Shown here piece by piece: positions 1 through 9,012 of a stretch of 64,000 nucleotides of DNA; the first letter of the stretch is position 1, and every line of letters begins with the position of its first letter. The notes under the pieces are model-generated. The model saw nothing but the letters and a program-made list of their open reading frames with translations. It was not told the DNA's origin and ran no database searches. This stretch comes from JANRKN01 sp033763435 (GTDB taxonomy: Bacteria > Planctomycetota > Phycisphaerae > Phycisphaerales > UBA1924): contig JANRKN010000072.1 in NCBI GenBank assembly GCA_033763435.1, forward strand, positions 16,029 to 80,028, read 5' to 3'. The position numbers and the translations under genes were made by a program.

Positions 1-747
1 GACCGCGGGCGCGGGCTCGGGCGCGGCGCCCGGATGGCGCGCGAGCTTCTCGGCCGCGCGGGTCAGCACCTCGCGCACGACCGGCTCGGGCGCGCCCGCG
101 AACACCGGCACGGTGACGATCACCCGGCGCGTGCGGTGATGGGACTGGTTCTCGATCACGCCGCTGAAGATCGCGTTGTTCGGAATGATGATCCGGCGGT
201 TGTCGCCCGTGTCGAGGTTGGTCGTGAAGAGATCGATGCCGTCGACGACACCCGACTGACCCGCGACGATGACCGAGTCGCCGATCTTGAAGGGCCTGAA
301 GACCAGCAGCAACACCCCGGCCGCGAGGTTGCCCAGATTGCCCTGCAGCGCGAGGCCGATCGCGAGGCCCGCGGCGCCGATCAGCGCGGCAAAGCCCGTC
401 GTGCTGATGCCCACCGTCCCCGCGAGCGTCACAAACGAGAAGATGATGATGCCCCACTTGGCCAGGTTCCCGAAGAACTTGCCCAGCGTGATCTCCATCC
501 CCGCGCGGGTGCAGCCCTTGATGATGAGCCGGCGGATCCACCCGGCGATCATGAACGCCAGAACTATGCCCAGCAGCGCAATGAGCACGCCGGGCCCGCG
601 GGTCACGAGCCAATCCTGCGTGCGGATCGTCAGGTCCTGCAGAGGCTTCCAGGCGCTGTGCAGGGCGTCGACGGGCGAGGTGATGGGCGGGGGCGGGAGG
701 GAGTTCTCGGTCTGGGCCAGCGTGAAGACGGAGGTGAAGCTCAGCAT
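1..747 (-). CDS. MscS-family small-conductance mechanosensitive channel (3' end cut by window)
   Basis: Inner-membrane channel that opens under membrane tension and protects against osmotic downshock. 249 codons are visible and the frame runs off the left edge. After a short N-terminal stretch come hydrophobic helices at about residues 50-70, 90-110 and 115-150. The last is the pore helix, rich in Gly and Ala (GFAALIGAAGLAIGLALQG), as in MscS TM3. The beta domain follows directly, with FRPFKIGDSV and the conserved PNN (IIIPNNAIF). The cytoplasmic alpha/beta domain has begun when the sequence ends. The ATG at 747 gives the first plausible start, with no clear Shine-Dalgarno. It is divergent from ispD and nothing suggests a shared role. 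Confidence 0.9.
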   Translation of the reverse strand, partial: MLSFTSVFTLAQTENSLPPPPITSPVDALHSAWKPLQDLTIRTQDWLVTRGPGVLIALLGIVLAFMIAGWIRRLIIKGCTRAGMEITLGKFFGNLAKWGIIIFSFVTLAGTVGISTTGFAALIGAAGLAIGLALQGNLGNLAAGVLLLVFRPFKIGDSVIVAGQSGVVDGIDLFTTNLDTGDNRRIIIPNNAIFSGVIENQSHHRTRRVIVTVPVFAGAPEPVVREVLTRAAEKLARHPGAAPEPAPAV

Positions 748-832
748 GCGCGGAACATAGAAGGGGCGCCGCGGGTGGGCAAGCGAGGTCGGGCGGGCGA
801 GGTCGCGCGGGCGAGGCTGGGCGCGCCCCGCG

Positions 833-838
833 TACGCT
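833..838 (+). promoter_or_regulatory. Candidate -10 hexamer (TACGCT) of a leaderless ispD transcript
   Basis: TACGCT lies 6 nt before the ispD ATG, so a transcript from it would begin at or next to the start codon. No Shine-Dalgarno is present in this gap and no good -35 is visible. Weak evidence from pattern alone. Confidence 0.25.
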
Positions 839-844
839 GCCGGC

Positions 845-1645
845 ATGAATCTGGCGGTGATCATCCCGGCCGCGGGCAGCTCGACGCGGTTTTCGCAGTC
901 GCTGGCCGTCCCGCGCTCCAAGCTCGATGAGGATCTGGGCGGTCGGCCCGTGCTTCAGCGCACGGTGGAGCTGTTCCATCAGGACGATCGCGTTTCAACG
1001 ATCATCGTCGCGGGCCCCCACGAAGCGCAGGCCTTCGCCGAGTTCAAGCTGCGCCATGCTGATCGGCTGGGGCTGCTGGGCGTGAAGATCTGTCAGGGCG
1101 GGAAGACCCACCGCTACGAGACGGTCGCGGCAGCGCTGGCGCACGTGCCGGCGGAGGCGACGCACATTGCCGTGCACGACGCGGCCCGGCCCTGCACGCC
1201 CGCGGACCTGATCGAGCGGGTGTTCAAGGCGGCCGAACGGTTTGATGCGGTGATCCCCGCGGTCGCGGTGGGCGACACGCTCAAGCGCGTGGAGGACTTC
1301 GAGGCCGGCGCGGGCGCGCGCGACGCCGTCGCGGACATTCTGGGTGTTGCCGACCCCAACGCGGGCACCCAGCGGCGCGTGACAGCGACGCTCGACCGCG
1401 CAGGACTGGTCGCGGTGCAGACGCCCCAGGTGTTCAAGGCCGATCTGCTTCGCCGGGCGTATGCGCAGAAGGACCTTTCAAGCACCGACGACGCGGGGCT
1501 GGTCGAGCGCCTGGGCGAGACGGTCGTGGTCGTCGAGGGCGATGCGCGGAATCTGAAGGTCACGCTGCCGGGGGACGTGACGCTGGCGCGGATGATCCTG
1601 GGCTTCAAGGACCCCGAAGGCCGCGCGGCGCATAAGCGCTTTTGA
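845..1645 (+). CDS. ispD: 2-C-methyl-D-erythritol 4-phosphate cytidylyltransferase
   Basis: Third step of the non-mevalonate isoprenoid pathway: MEP plus CTP gives CDP-methylerythritol. 266 residues, slightly longer than the usual 225-240 because of an insertion around residues 150-180 (EDFEAGAGARDAVADILG). Visible family motifs are the N-terminal nucleotide-binding loop IPAAGSSTRF with a downstream conserved Lys, the VHDAARP motif around residue 115, VQTPQVFK around residue 195, TDDAGLVE around residue 215 and the C-terminal GDARNLKVTLPGD. The ATG has no Shine-Dalgarno and may be leaderless. ispF, often adjacent or fused, is not here. The gene is convergent with the next one, with only a few bases between them. 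Confidence 0.95.
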   Translation: MNLAVIIPAAGSSTRFSQSLAVPRSKLDEDLGGRPVLQRTVELFHQDDRVSTIIVAGPHEAQAFAEFKLRHADRLGLLGVKICQGGKTHRYETVAAALAHVPAEATHIAVHDAARPCTPADLIERVFKAAERFDAVIPAVAVGDTLKRVEDFEAGAGARDAVADILGVADPNAGTQRRVTATLDRAGLVAVQTPQVFKADLLRRAYAQKDLSSTDDAGLVERLGETVVVVEGDARNLKVTLPGDVTLARMILGFKDPEGRAAHKRF

Positions 1646-1649
1646 GCGA

Positions 1650-2189
1650 TTACTTTCCGGCGCGCACGGCGGCGAGGATCAGGTTGCGCCACTGATCGGT
1701 CAGCGCCGATCCGAGCTCGAGCAGCGCCTCATCGACCTGATCGCGCGTCTGCCCGCTGATGAGCTTGCCGTGCTTGGCCAGAGCCGCGGCCAGGGACAGG
1801 AAGTATGCCGCCAGCCCCGCGAGGCGCGCCGGGCTCGTGCCGTTCGCGCCGGGCTCGGAGGCCGACTTCTTGCCCGCTTCCTTGATGAGCTTGAGCTCGT
1901 CGAGCGCGGGCGCTTCGCTGAGCACGGCGCGGGCGACATCCACCGCGCCCGCGGGGCCCTGCACCTTGACCTGCGCGAGCAGACGCCGGAGCACCACGTC
2001 GGGCTCGCCGTCCTCGAGCGCATCGATCAGCGCCTCCACGGGCCGACGCTCTGCCGCCAGGCCGATCGAGAGCAGCCGGCTCGCGGCCTCGCGCGAGAAG
2101 GGCGCGGTCCAGTCGCCCAGCATCGTCGGGGGCGAATAGAGCGACGAAGGCGTCTTGGGCACAGGATTCGGATTCGGATGCTCGTTCAT
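1650..2189 (-). CDS. Hypothetical protein downstream of a sigma factor
   Basis: 179 residues with no family recognised. A Pro/Asn-rich N-terminus is followed by a helical domain containing SREAASRLLSIGLAAERRP, then a segment rich in Ala/Leu and acidic residues. No signal peptide or strong membrane helix is visible, so it is probably cytoplasmic. The start has a good ribosome site (GGAGG shortly before the ATG at 2189). It is read in the same direction as the sigma factor, about 100 bp away, so co-transcription is likely. A regulator or partner of that sigma factor is possible but nothing in the sequence proves it. Confidence 0.7.
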   Translation of the reverse strand: MNEHPNPNPVPKTPSSLYSPPTMLGDWTAPFSREAASRLLSIGLAAERRPVEALIDALEDGEPDVVLRRLLAQVKVQGPAGAVDVARAVLSEAPALDELKLIKEAGKKSASEPGANGTSPARLAGLAAYFLSLAAALAKHGKLISGQTRDQVDEALLELGSALTDQWRNLILAAVRAGK

Positions 2190-2214
2190 GCCTCAAACCT
2201 CCGCGTCGCCCAGT

Positions 2215-2272
2215 TTCCCCACCACTTTCCCACCATCCCCACGACTTCCCCACCGGTCCCACCATCCCCACG
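2215..2272. repeat. Imperfect C-rich direct repeat, two copies
   Basis: Two copies of a 27-30 base unit, TTCCCCACC(N)TCCCACCATCCCCACG, at about 2215-2244 and 2246-2272. They differ by a short spacer inside the unit. The repeat fills most of the gap between the sigma factor gene and the gene at 1650-2189, so the transcript would contain a G-rich stretch just before that gene's ribosome site. Confidence 0.6.
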
Positions 2273-2292
2273 TTCCCGCTGTGCTGTTCTTC

Positions 2293-3003
2293 TCATGTTC
2301 CCAGCGCTTCGAGCAGCTCGCGGATGGTGCCGTCGAGGTCTGCGCCGCCCGTGCTGCCGGGGCCTTTGCCCGGGCTGGAGCCGTCGGCCTGGGCGTCGAT
2401 CGCGAGCAGGTCGGTGAGCGCCGCACGGAACCGGCGCTTGGCGCTGCGCACCATCACGTCGGCCTCTTCGGGCGTGCAGCCGATCTCGGCGCCAACTTCG
2501 CGCGCGCTGAGCCCGTCGTAGTACCTTCGGCGAAAGGCGTGCCAGTGTCGGCCCAGCCCCCGCGCCTCGCAGTCTTCCCCCGCGCGCCTCACGGCCTCCT
2601 GCACGACCGCGACGACGTACGCCCGGTCGGCCTCGCGCTCGGGGTCGCCCGAGAACGTCAGCGCGTCGTCGTTGAGCTCGCGCCCCTGGCGCCGACGCTC
2701 GCGCTTCTGAAGCTCGCGCAGGTAGAGGCAGAGCCCGTTCATGAGCCATCGGCGGAGCTGCAGGCCGCTGGAGCGCCACTGGGCGATGTACTCACCCCGT
2801 CCGAGCCGGTCGGCGAGGAAGCCGTGGACGATTTCATCGGGCTCGCCGAGCGCGCGGGCGCTGGAGCCGAGGAAATAGACCTTGAGCGGCTCGCCGTAGA
2901 GCGACATGAGGAGCGAGTTGAGCTGTCCGCGCCCGCTTTCGCCGAGGGCGAGGAGCCCGTCGATCCGCGTGTACTGGGTCTGTGGGAAGTGATCCTGCGT
3001 CAT
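2293..3003 (-). CDS. Sigma-70 family RNA polymerase sigma factor
   Basis: 236 residues. An N-terminal region-2-like helical segment (ARALGEPDEIVHGFLADRL) is followed by a variable linker. A region-4-like helix-turn-helix lies near residues 165-205, with WHAFRRRYYDGLSAREVGAE as the recognisable part (YYDGLSAREVGAEIG, then a second helix starting CTPEEADVMVRSAKRRF). The arrangement matches extracytoplasmic-function-like sigma factors of planctomycetes. A Gly/Ser-rich stretch and a short acidic helix form the C-terminus. The ATG at 3003 gives the N-terminus. It is divergent from the DUF58 gene at 3198 and may read into the 179-residue gene downstream. No anti-sigma factor with a membrane helix lies next to it. 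Confidence 0.82.
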   Translation of the reverse strand: MTQDHFPQTQYTRIDGLLALGESGRGQLNSLLMSLYGEPLKVYFLGSSARALGEPDEIVHGFLADRLGRGEYIAQWRSSGLQLRRWLMNGLCLYLRELQKRERRRQGRELNDDALTFSGDPEREADRAYVVAVVQEAVRRAGEDCEARGLGRHWHAFRRRYYDGLSAREVGAEIGCTPEEADVMVRSAKRRFRAALTDLLAIDAQADGSSPGKGPGSTGGADLDGTIRELLEALGT

Positions 3004-3184
3004 CGTTGCCGACCGCCACCGCGAACCTGAAACGCCCCACGCGCCGCGCGCTCACCCCTGAATAAAGACCGGACGCGGCCATTCCGACCCGGGCTGAGCA
3101 ACTTCGCGCCTCACGATACCCGATTCTGGCCCTCGCCAGACCGAGAACCCCCCGCCCGCGCCCCCGGACAGCCGCCGAATCACG

Positions 3185-3190
3185 TACAGT
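3185..3190 (+). promoter_or_regulatory. Candidate -10 hexamer (TACAGT) before the DUF58/BatA operon
   Basis: TACAGT ends 7 nt before the ATG at 3198, the same geometry as at ispD. This would give a leaderless or nearly leaderless mRNA. AAGGATC between hexamer and ATG could also act as a very close ribosome site. No TTGACA-like -35 is seen. Confidence 0.3.
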
Positions 3191-3197
3191 AAGGATC

Positions 3198-4202
3198 ATG
3201 GCGTTGGACGGAGCCGCAGGGCCATCGATGACGCAGGCCAAGGGCGCGGACGCGTCGCTCTATCTCCATCCGCAGACGCTTGCGCGGCTCTCCACCTTCG
3301 AGCTCCGCGCCAAGATGATCGTCGAGGGTTTCTCGTCGGGCCAGCACCGCTCGCCCTACCAAGGACTCTCCGTCGAGTTCGCCCAGCACCGGCCCTATGC
3401 CGCGGGGGATGACCTCCGGCACCTGGACTGGAAAGTCTTCGGCCGGAGCGACAAGCTGCAGCTCAAGCAGCACCAGCAGGAGACCAACCTCGACCTGGTC
3501 ATCCTCGTCGATGCCTCGGGCTCGATGGACTATGGCTCGCGCTCGTTCGAGGACGCCTCGGGCCTGGGCGTCTCTGCCGGGCCCACCGGGCGCAAACACT
3601 GGTCGAAGTTCGACCACGCGACCGCGCTCGCCGCGGCGCTCGCGTACATCACGCTCCGCCAGTCCGACCGCGTCGGGCTCGTCGTCTTCGCCGACAAAGT
3701 CCTGTCGATGGTCAAGCGCTCGAGCGCCCGCGCGGCCTGGCGCCCGATCGTCGAAAACCTCTCGGTCCACCCCGTGGGCGCCGCGACCGACTTCCCCCGC
3801 GCGATCGACCAGACCCTCGCGACCCTCACCAACCGTTGCATGCTCGCGGTCGTCAGCGACTTTCTCACGGATCTGGACGCGGTGCGCGCGACGCTCGCGC
3901 GCGTGCGCCACGCCCGGCACGACCTGATCGCGTTCCAGGTGCTCGACCGCGCGGAGATCGAGTTCGACTTTGACGAGCCCGCGCCCTTCGAAGGCCTCGA
4001 GGGCGAGGCGCGCGTGAAGATCGACCCCCGTGCGCTCCGGGGCGCGTATCTGGCCGCGCTGCGTGAGCACGAAGAGAAGCTCCGCGCGTCGCTGGTCGCC
4101 TTCGGCTTTGACTTTCATCGTTTGTGCACGCACGACTGGCTGGGTCCGGCGCTCGCGGCGTTCGTGACCCGGCGCAACGCGTCGATGAGGAGGGGCGGCT
4201 GA
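3198..4202 (+). CDS. DUF58 domain protein, first gene of the BatA-like operon
   Basis: 334 residues, soluble, no signal peptide. The DUF58 core motif is clear: RPYAAGDDLRHLDWKVFGRS near residues 57-76, followed by LVILVDASGSMDYG. The latter is a von Willebrand A-like strand with a metal-site D-x-S-G-S. In other bacteria DUF58 proteins occur with MoxR AAA+ ATPases and Bat/vWA membrane proteins, where they are thought to take part in assembly or stress tolerance of envelope complexes. The TGA shares its last base with the next ATG (TGATG), so translation is probably coupled. No moxR gene is present upstream; the upstream neighbour is a divergent sigma factor. Confidence 0.9.
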   Translation: MALDGAAGPSMTQAKGADASLYLHPQTLARLSTFELRAKMIVEGFSSGQHRSPYQGLSVEFAQHRPYAAGDDLRHLDWKVFGRSDKLQLKQHQQETNLDLVILVDASGSMDYGSRSFEDASGLGVSAGPTGRKHWSKFDHATALAAALAYITLRQSDRVGLVVFADKVLSMVKRSSARAAWRPIVENLSVHPVGAATDFPRAIDQTLATLTNRCMLAVVSDFLTDLDAVRATLARVRHARHDLIAFQVLDRAEIEFDFDEPAPFEGLEGEARVKIDPRALRGAYLAALREHEEKLRASLVAFGFDFHRLCTHDWLGPALAAFVTRRNASMRRGG

Positions 4203-6574
4203 TGTCGTTTCTCCATCCGGCGCTGCTGGCCGTGGGGCTGGGCGCGGTGCTCATCCCGATCCTCATCCACATCCTCATGCGCCGTCGGCGTCAGCCCGTG
4301 CGCTGGGCCGCGATGCGCTTCCTCGAGCAGGCCCTCAAGTCTCAGCGCAAGCGGCTTCGGCTCGAACAGCTTCTGCTGCTCGCAGCGCGCTGCCTCGTCC
4401 TTGCGCTGCTGGCCCTCGCGCTGGGCCGGCCCTTGCTCGGTGATCGCTCGGCGCTGCCCGCCTCGGGCCCGCGGACGGTCTACCTCGTGATCGACGCGTC
4501 GATCGCGTCGTCGCGCCCCGGGTCAGGCGCCGGAACGTCGGGGCCCACGCGGCTGGCCGAGCAACAGGCGCAGGCGCGCGAGCTTCTGTCGTCGCTCGAT
4601 GCCTCGCGGGGCGACAAGGCCGCGCTGCTCGCGCTCTCGGGCCGGGGAGTCTGGGCCGAGGCCTCGATCGCGACGCCCACCTCGCAGATCGCCTCGGTCG
4701 CCTCGGCCGTTGCGGCGCTCACGCCCACCGACGCGCCGGCGGACCTCCACGCGGCCTTCGAGCGGCTCAGCGCGCTGCTGGCGTCGCCGGGCGACGGCGC
4801 CCAGCCGCAGATCGTGTATCTGGGCGATCTTCTCGCCGCGCAGGCCGACGTTTCGCGCCCACTCGCGTCACTGGTGCCGACGACCGCCAGCGCCTCAACC
4901 CCCGCGCCCGTGCTGATCGTCGCGGACTCAGTCGAGGGCACCCCCGCGACGAACGTGAGCCTCGCATCAGTCGAGCCGACGCGCGCGGTGCTGGTGGGCA
5001 AGGGCGCCTCGTCGGGCGTGCGCGTGACGCTCGCGCGCTCGGGCAACCTCGCCGGGCCGGGCCGGACCGAAGTCCGTGCCCAGCTCTGGACGCCCGCAGG
5101 CCCCGCGGGGCCAGAGTCGAGCGCGAGCGTGACGTGGGCGCCCGCGCAGCGCGAAGCGCAGGCCGTGCTCGACGTTGCGTCGAGCTCCGCCGCAGAGGCA
5201 ACGAGCGGCAGCGAATCGAGGCTGGCGCTTCGCGACACGTTTGTTCGCGTGCGGATCGACGCCGACGCGATCGAGGGCGACAACGAGGCCGTGCGGGTGC
5301 TCACCGCGCGCGATCGGCTGGACCTGGCGCTGCTCGCCTCGCCCTCGGCGCGGGGCAGGCCGGGAGCTTCGGCGATCGAACGCCTCGGGCCCGCCGATTG
5401 GCTCGAGCTTGCCCTCGCGCCCGTGCGCTCGAACGCGCCTGACCTGAAGGTCACCGCGCTGGACCCTGCGCGGGCGTTCGCGGGCAGCGCCGCACGGAGT
5501 CTCGCCGAGTTCGACGCCGCGCTGGTCGCCAGCCCCGAATCGCTCGACGACGCGGGCTGGGCGCGCCTGGCTGAACTGCTGGATCGGGGCGGGCTCTTGC
5601 TGCTGATGCCCTCAACCTCCGCGGGCGCGCAGCTCTGGACGGATCGTCTCGCGGCGCTGGGCGCGGACTGGACACTCCCGCGCGATCCGATCGACCTTGC
5701 CGGCACCGGGGGCGAGGGGCCCGGCCTCGCGCTCGCGACCACCCCCATCACCCCCACCACCACCAACACGACCCTTCTCGCGACGCTGGGCCCCGAGCTG
5801 GCGGAGCTTGCGCGCCCTGTGCGTGTCCGGCGCGTGCTGCCCATCCGCGCGACCGAGCGCGGGCCCGCGATTCTCTCGCTCGCCGACGGTCAGCCGTTCG
5901 TGCTCGCGTCGCGCGGCAAGGGCGATCGGGGGCTCATCGTGCTCTTGGCCGCGCCCCCCGACCTTGCGTGGTCCGACCTTCCCGCCCGGCCTCTGATGGT
6001 GCCGCTGATGCAGGAGCTCGTGCGCCAGGGCGTGGGCCAGGCGTCAGCGCCGATCTCGCTCATCGCAGGCGCGCCGATGGACCTGCCCGCGGGCGCACGC
6101 CTGCGCAAGCTCGCATGGCCCGGCGGCGAGGACGCTGCACGCGCGAGCCTCGAGCCCGAGTCCATCTCGCCCCCCGCGCTGGTGCGCCATCGTTCGCTCT
6201 GGCAGCTTGTCGAAACCGGAATCGCGGGCGAGCGCGTGCGCGGGCTGGCCTCGGTCGCGCCGGGCGCGGGCCTGATTGACCCGGTGCCGGGAGCGCAGGC
6301 ATGGCTTGCGCGCGCGTTCGCGGTCGAACCAGTCACCGCGCGTGAAAGCCTCGCGCAGGCGAGCCGACAGGCGCGGGCCAACGCGAGCACCGGCGCGGGC
6401 GGAAGCACAGACACGCGCGCCGCCGATACGTCCACCGCGCCGCCGGGCATCGCGCCTTGGCTGCTGCTCGCCGCGGCGCTGCTCGCGGGGGTCGAGATGA
6501 TCCTCGCGCGGCGCTTCTCGCACGCCGAAACCTCCGCGAGGCCGGGGCCGGGGGCTGGAGTGGGGGCCGCGTGA
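4202..6574 (+). CDS. BatA-like membrane protein with N-terminal two-helix domain
   Basis: 790 residues using the ATG that overlaps the previous stop. An in-frame upstream start exists but would overlap the DUF58 gene by about 80 nt. The N-terminus is the typical BatA/aerotolerance two-helix hairpin: FLHPALLAVGLGAVLIPILI, then a basic stretch with RRRRQPVRWAAMRFLEQA, then LLAARCLVLALLALALGRPLL. A large periplasmic region follows with a degenerate vWA fold (VYLVIDASIASS, without the canonical D-x-S-x-S). A glutamine-amidotransferase-like segment follows, containing ELLDRGGLLLLMPS and ASRGKGDRGLIVLLAAPPD. A final membrane helix (WLLLAAALLAGVEMILA) leaves a short basic tail inside. Second gene of the coupled operon. 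Confidence 0.85.
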   Translation: MSFLHPALLAVGLGAVLIPILIHILMRRRRQPVRWAAMRFLEQALKSQRKRLRLEQLLLLAARCLVLALLALALGRPLLGDRSALPASGPRTVYLVIDASIASSRPGSGAGTSGPTRLAEQQAQARELLSSLDASRGDKAALLALSGRGVWAEASIATPTSQIASVASAVAALTPTDAPADLHAAFERLSALLASPGDGAQPQIVYLGDLLAAQADVSRPLASLVPTTASASTPAPVLIVADSVEGTPATNVSLASVEPTRAVLVGKGASSGVRVTLARSGNLAGPGRTEVRAQLWTPAGPAGPESSASVTWAPAQREAQAVLDVASSSAAEATSGSESRLALRDTFVRVRIDADAIEGDNEAVRVLTARDRLDLALLASPSARGRPGASAIERLGPADWLELALAPVRSNAPDLKVTALDPARAFAGSAARSLAEFDAALVASPESLDDAGWARLAELLDRGGLLLLMPSTSAGAQLWTDRLAALGADWTLPRDPIDLAGTGGEGPGLALATTPITPTTTNTTLLATLGPELAELARPVRVRRVLPIRATERGPAILSLADGQPFVLASRGKGDRGLIVLLAAPPDLAWSDLPARPLMVPLMQELVRQGVGQASAPISLIAGAPMDLPAGARLRKLAWPGGEDAARASLEPESISPPALVRHRSLWQLVETGIAGERVRGLASVAPGAGLIDPVPGAQAWLARAFAVEPVTARESLAQASRQARANASTGAGGSTDTRAADTSTAPPGIAPWLLLAAALLAGVEMILARRFSHAETSARPGPGAGVGAA

Positions 6575-8916
6575 ACGCGTTCCTGGACAAACTCCTGGGC
6601 CTCGACGAGCTGCGACTGGGCGCCGAGGGCGTCCGGCTCGACTGGACGCTCGCGCTCCCCGCGTGGGCCTGGGTGCTGATCGCGCTCGCGGTGTTTCTTG
6701 CGGCGGAGTTCTCGTACAGGCATGTCCGCGGCTCACGCGTCGCGCGACTCGCGCTCGGAACACTCCGCGCGGCGAGCATCCTGCTCTTCCTGCTGCTGGC
6801 CGCGGGGCCCAAGCTGGTGTTTCAGCCCGAGAGCGTCGAGCGCGATTGGGTCGTGGGCCTGATCGACCGCTCGCTCTCGATGTCGATCCCCGATGCGCCC
6901 GAGCAAGCGACGCGTGCCGCGCAGGCGCAGCGCGCGATCGAGGGCGCCGCGCGCTCGTTCGCCGAGCTCGACCGCGATCGTCGGCTCGCGTGGCTCGCCT
7001 TCGACGCCTCCGCGCGCGACCTGCCGGCCTTCGCGGGCGTGCCCGATCTCTCCGCCGACCCGCTCGGCCCGCGCACCGCGATCGCGCAGGCCCTCCGCGA
7101 CGCCGACCGCCGAACGGCTGGCGCGCCGCTCGCGGGCATCATCCTCTTCTCCGACGGCCGGTCCGCTGACGTGCCCGATCGCGCCAGCCTCCGCGCGCTG
7201 CTCGCGCGCCAGGTGCCCGTCTTCGTCGTGCCATTGGGCTCAGAGTCCACGCGCCGCTTGGCCTCGCTCGCTTCGCTCGACGCGCCGGGGCTCGCGTTCG
7301 TCGACGACCTCGTGCCCGTCACCGCGCGCGTGCAGGACCTTTCGGGCCCGCAGGAGATCGAGCTCGTCGACCGCGCCACGGGCCTCGTGCTCGACCGTCG
7401 CCGCGTTGAGCCCGGACCCGACGGCACCGCTTCGGTCACGCTCCTCACCCGCCCCGACAAGCCCAGCGAACAAGCCACGTGGGAAGTTCGGCTGGCCGGC
7501 ACCGGAAACGGCGCGAACGGTTCAGGCGTCGGCCCCGGTCCTGGTCAAGCCCTCGAGCACCGCGTGAGGCTCGTCGATCAGACCCTCCGCATCCTCTATA
7601 TCGACGGCTACCCGCGCTGGGAGTATCGCTATCTCAAGAACCTGCTCGTGCGCGAAAAGTCGATCCGCTCCTCCGCGCTGCTGCTCAGCCCCGAGAAGAA
7701 GTTCCTTCAGGAAGGCACCGACCCGATCGCTTCCGTGCCGACCACGCCCGAACAGTGGAAGCCCTTCGATGTGATCGTGCTGGGCGATGTCCGCGCCTCG
7801 CTCTTCAGCCCGGAGCAGCTCGCCGGGCTGCGCGAGCACATCTCCTCACGCGGCGCGGGGCTCATGCTCATCGCGGGGCCCACCTCCATGCCCGCCGCGT
7901 GGGCCGGTTCCACGCTGGCCGATCTGCTCCCCGTCGCGCTCTCGGCGTCCGACGGCAGCGAGCCCGCGACGGTCCGCACGTGGGGCGAGCCCGTGCTCGC
8001 CTCGCCCGGCCCCGCCGCCGATCGGCTCGGGCTGATGAGGCTTGCCGACGAATCCGCCGGCGCGCCCTGGCCCAAGGAACTCTCTGACCCCGCCGTCGGC
8101 TGGTCGCGTCTGGCCTGGGCGCAGCGCTGGACGGCCAGTTCGCTCAAGCCCACCGCGGAAGTCCTGCTCTGGGCCTCGCCCGCGCGAGGTACTGACGTCG
8201 CCCGCGCGCCCCTGGCGATGCTCATGCGCTATGGCGCCGGTCGCGTCGCGTACCTCGCAACCGACGAGATCTGGCGCTGGCGCTACGCGCGGGGCGAGAC
8301 GCTCCCCGAGCGCTTTTACCTGCCCATCCTGCGGATGCTCGCGCGCGAGAGCCTCGCTCGCGCGGGCCGGGCGGCGTCGCTTGAGCTCTCGCCCGATCGC
8401 GCGGCCTCGGGCTCGACCGTCCGCGTCGCGCTCAGGCTTCTCGATGAATCGCTCGCGCGCGCCCGCGCCGCATCACTCACCCTGCGCCTGACCAGCGACG
8501 AGAAGAACGCCCGCGAGCTCGCGCGCGTCACGCTCCGCCCTGACGAGGCCGATCCGACGCGGTACCTCGCCGAGCTGACCGCGCCCGCGCCGGGCACGTA
8601 CACGCTCAGCCCGGCGGACGCGCTGCTGGCGGGGCTGGACCTCTCCGCGCGCCTGACGGTCACGCTCCCGGACGATGAACTGCGCGCGCCCGAGACGGAT
8701 TGGCCCGCGCTGCGCGCGCTCGCTGAACTCACGGGAGGCGCGGTGGTCGCGCCCGACCAACTCTCCACCCTGCCCGAGAAATTGCCCAACCGCGAGGTGC
8801 GGATCCTGGGCGCGCCGATCGTGAGCACGCTCTGGGACCGTCCCGTGGCGCTCGCGCTGCTGCTGACGCTGCTCACGCTCGAATGGGTCGGGCGCCGATT
8901 GCTCCGACTCTCGTGA
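6571..8916 (+). CDS. vWA-domain membrane protein with glutamine-amidotransferase-like domain
   Basis: 781 residues from the GTG at 6571, which overlaps the previous TGA as GTGA and is favoured over an upstream start deep inside the preceding gene. Two N-terminal helices (WAWVLIALAVFLAAEFSY and ASILLFLLLAAGPKLV) precede a von Willebrand A domain with LIDRSLSMSIPDAP (metal site D-R-S-L-S) and IILFSDGRS. A middle domain has ILYIDGYPRWEYRYLKNLLV, a motif common in planctomycete BatA-like proteins. After it comes a class I amidotransferase-like fold (FDVIVLGDVRASLFSPEQLAGL). One C-terminal membrane helix (VALALLLTLLTLEWVGRR) follows. It probably works with the BatA-like and DUF58 products at the inner membrane. 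Confidence 0.85.
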   Translation: MNAFLDKLLGLDELRLGAEGVRLDWTLALPAWAWVLIALAVFLAAEFSYRHVRGSRVARLALGTLRAASILLFLLLAAGPKLVFQPESVERDWVVGLIDRSLSMSIPDAPEQATRAAQAQRAIEGAARSFAELDRDRRLAWLAFDASARDLPAFAGVPDLSADPLGPRTAIAQALRDADRRTAGAPLAGIILFSDGRSADVPDRASLRALLARQVPVFVVPLGSESTRRLASLASLDAPGLAFVDDLVPVTARVQDLSGPQEIELVDRATGLVLDRRRVEPGPDGTASVTLLTRPDKPSEQATWEVRLAGTGNGANGSGVGPGPGQALEHRVRLVDQTLRILYIDGYPRWEYRYLKNLLVREKSIRSSALLLSPEKKFLQEGTDPIASVPTTPEQWKPFDVIVLGDVRASLFSPEQLAGLREHISSRGAGLMLIAGPTSMPAAWAGSTLADLLPVALSASDGSEPATVRTWGEPVLASPGPAADRLGLMRLADESAGAPWPKELSDPAVGWSRLAWAQRWTASSLKPTAEVLLWASPARGTDVARAPLAMLMRYGAGRVAYLATDEIWRWRYARGETLPERFYLPILRMLARESLARAGRAASLELSPDRAASGSTVRVALRLLDESLARARAASLTLRLTSDEKNARELARVTLRPDEADPTRYLAELTAPAPGTYTLSPADALLAGLDLSARLTVTLPDDELRAPETDWPALRALAELTGGAVVAPDQLSTLPEKLPNREVRILGAPIVSTLWDRPVALALLLTLLTLEWVGRRLLRLS

Positions 8917-9012
8917 GGCCTCGCTCTGATCCGCCGACGACCGATGGACGAATCTTTGTGGAACACGCCGAACCAGAACGTCTGATACCGAGTCCGAACC
9001 TCTGACGAACGC

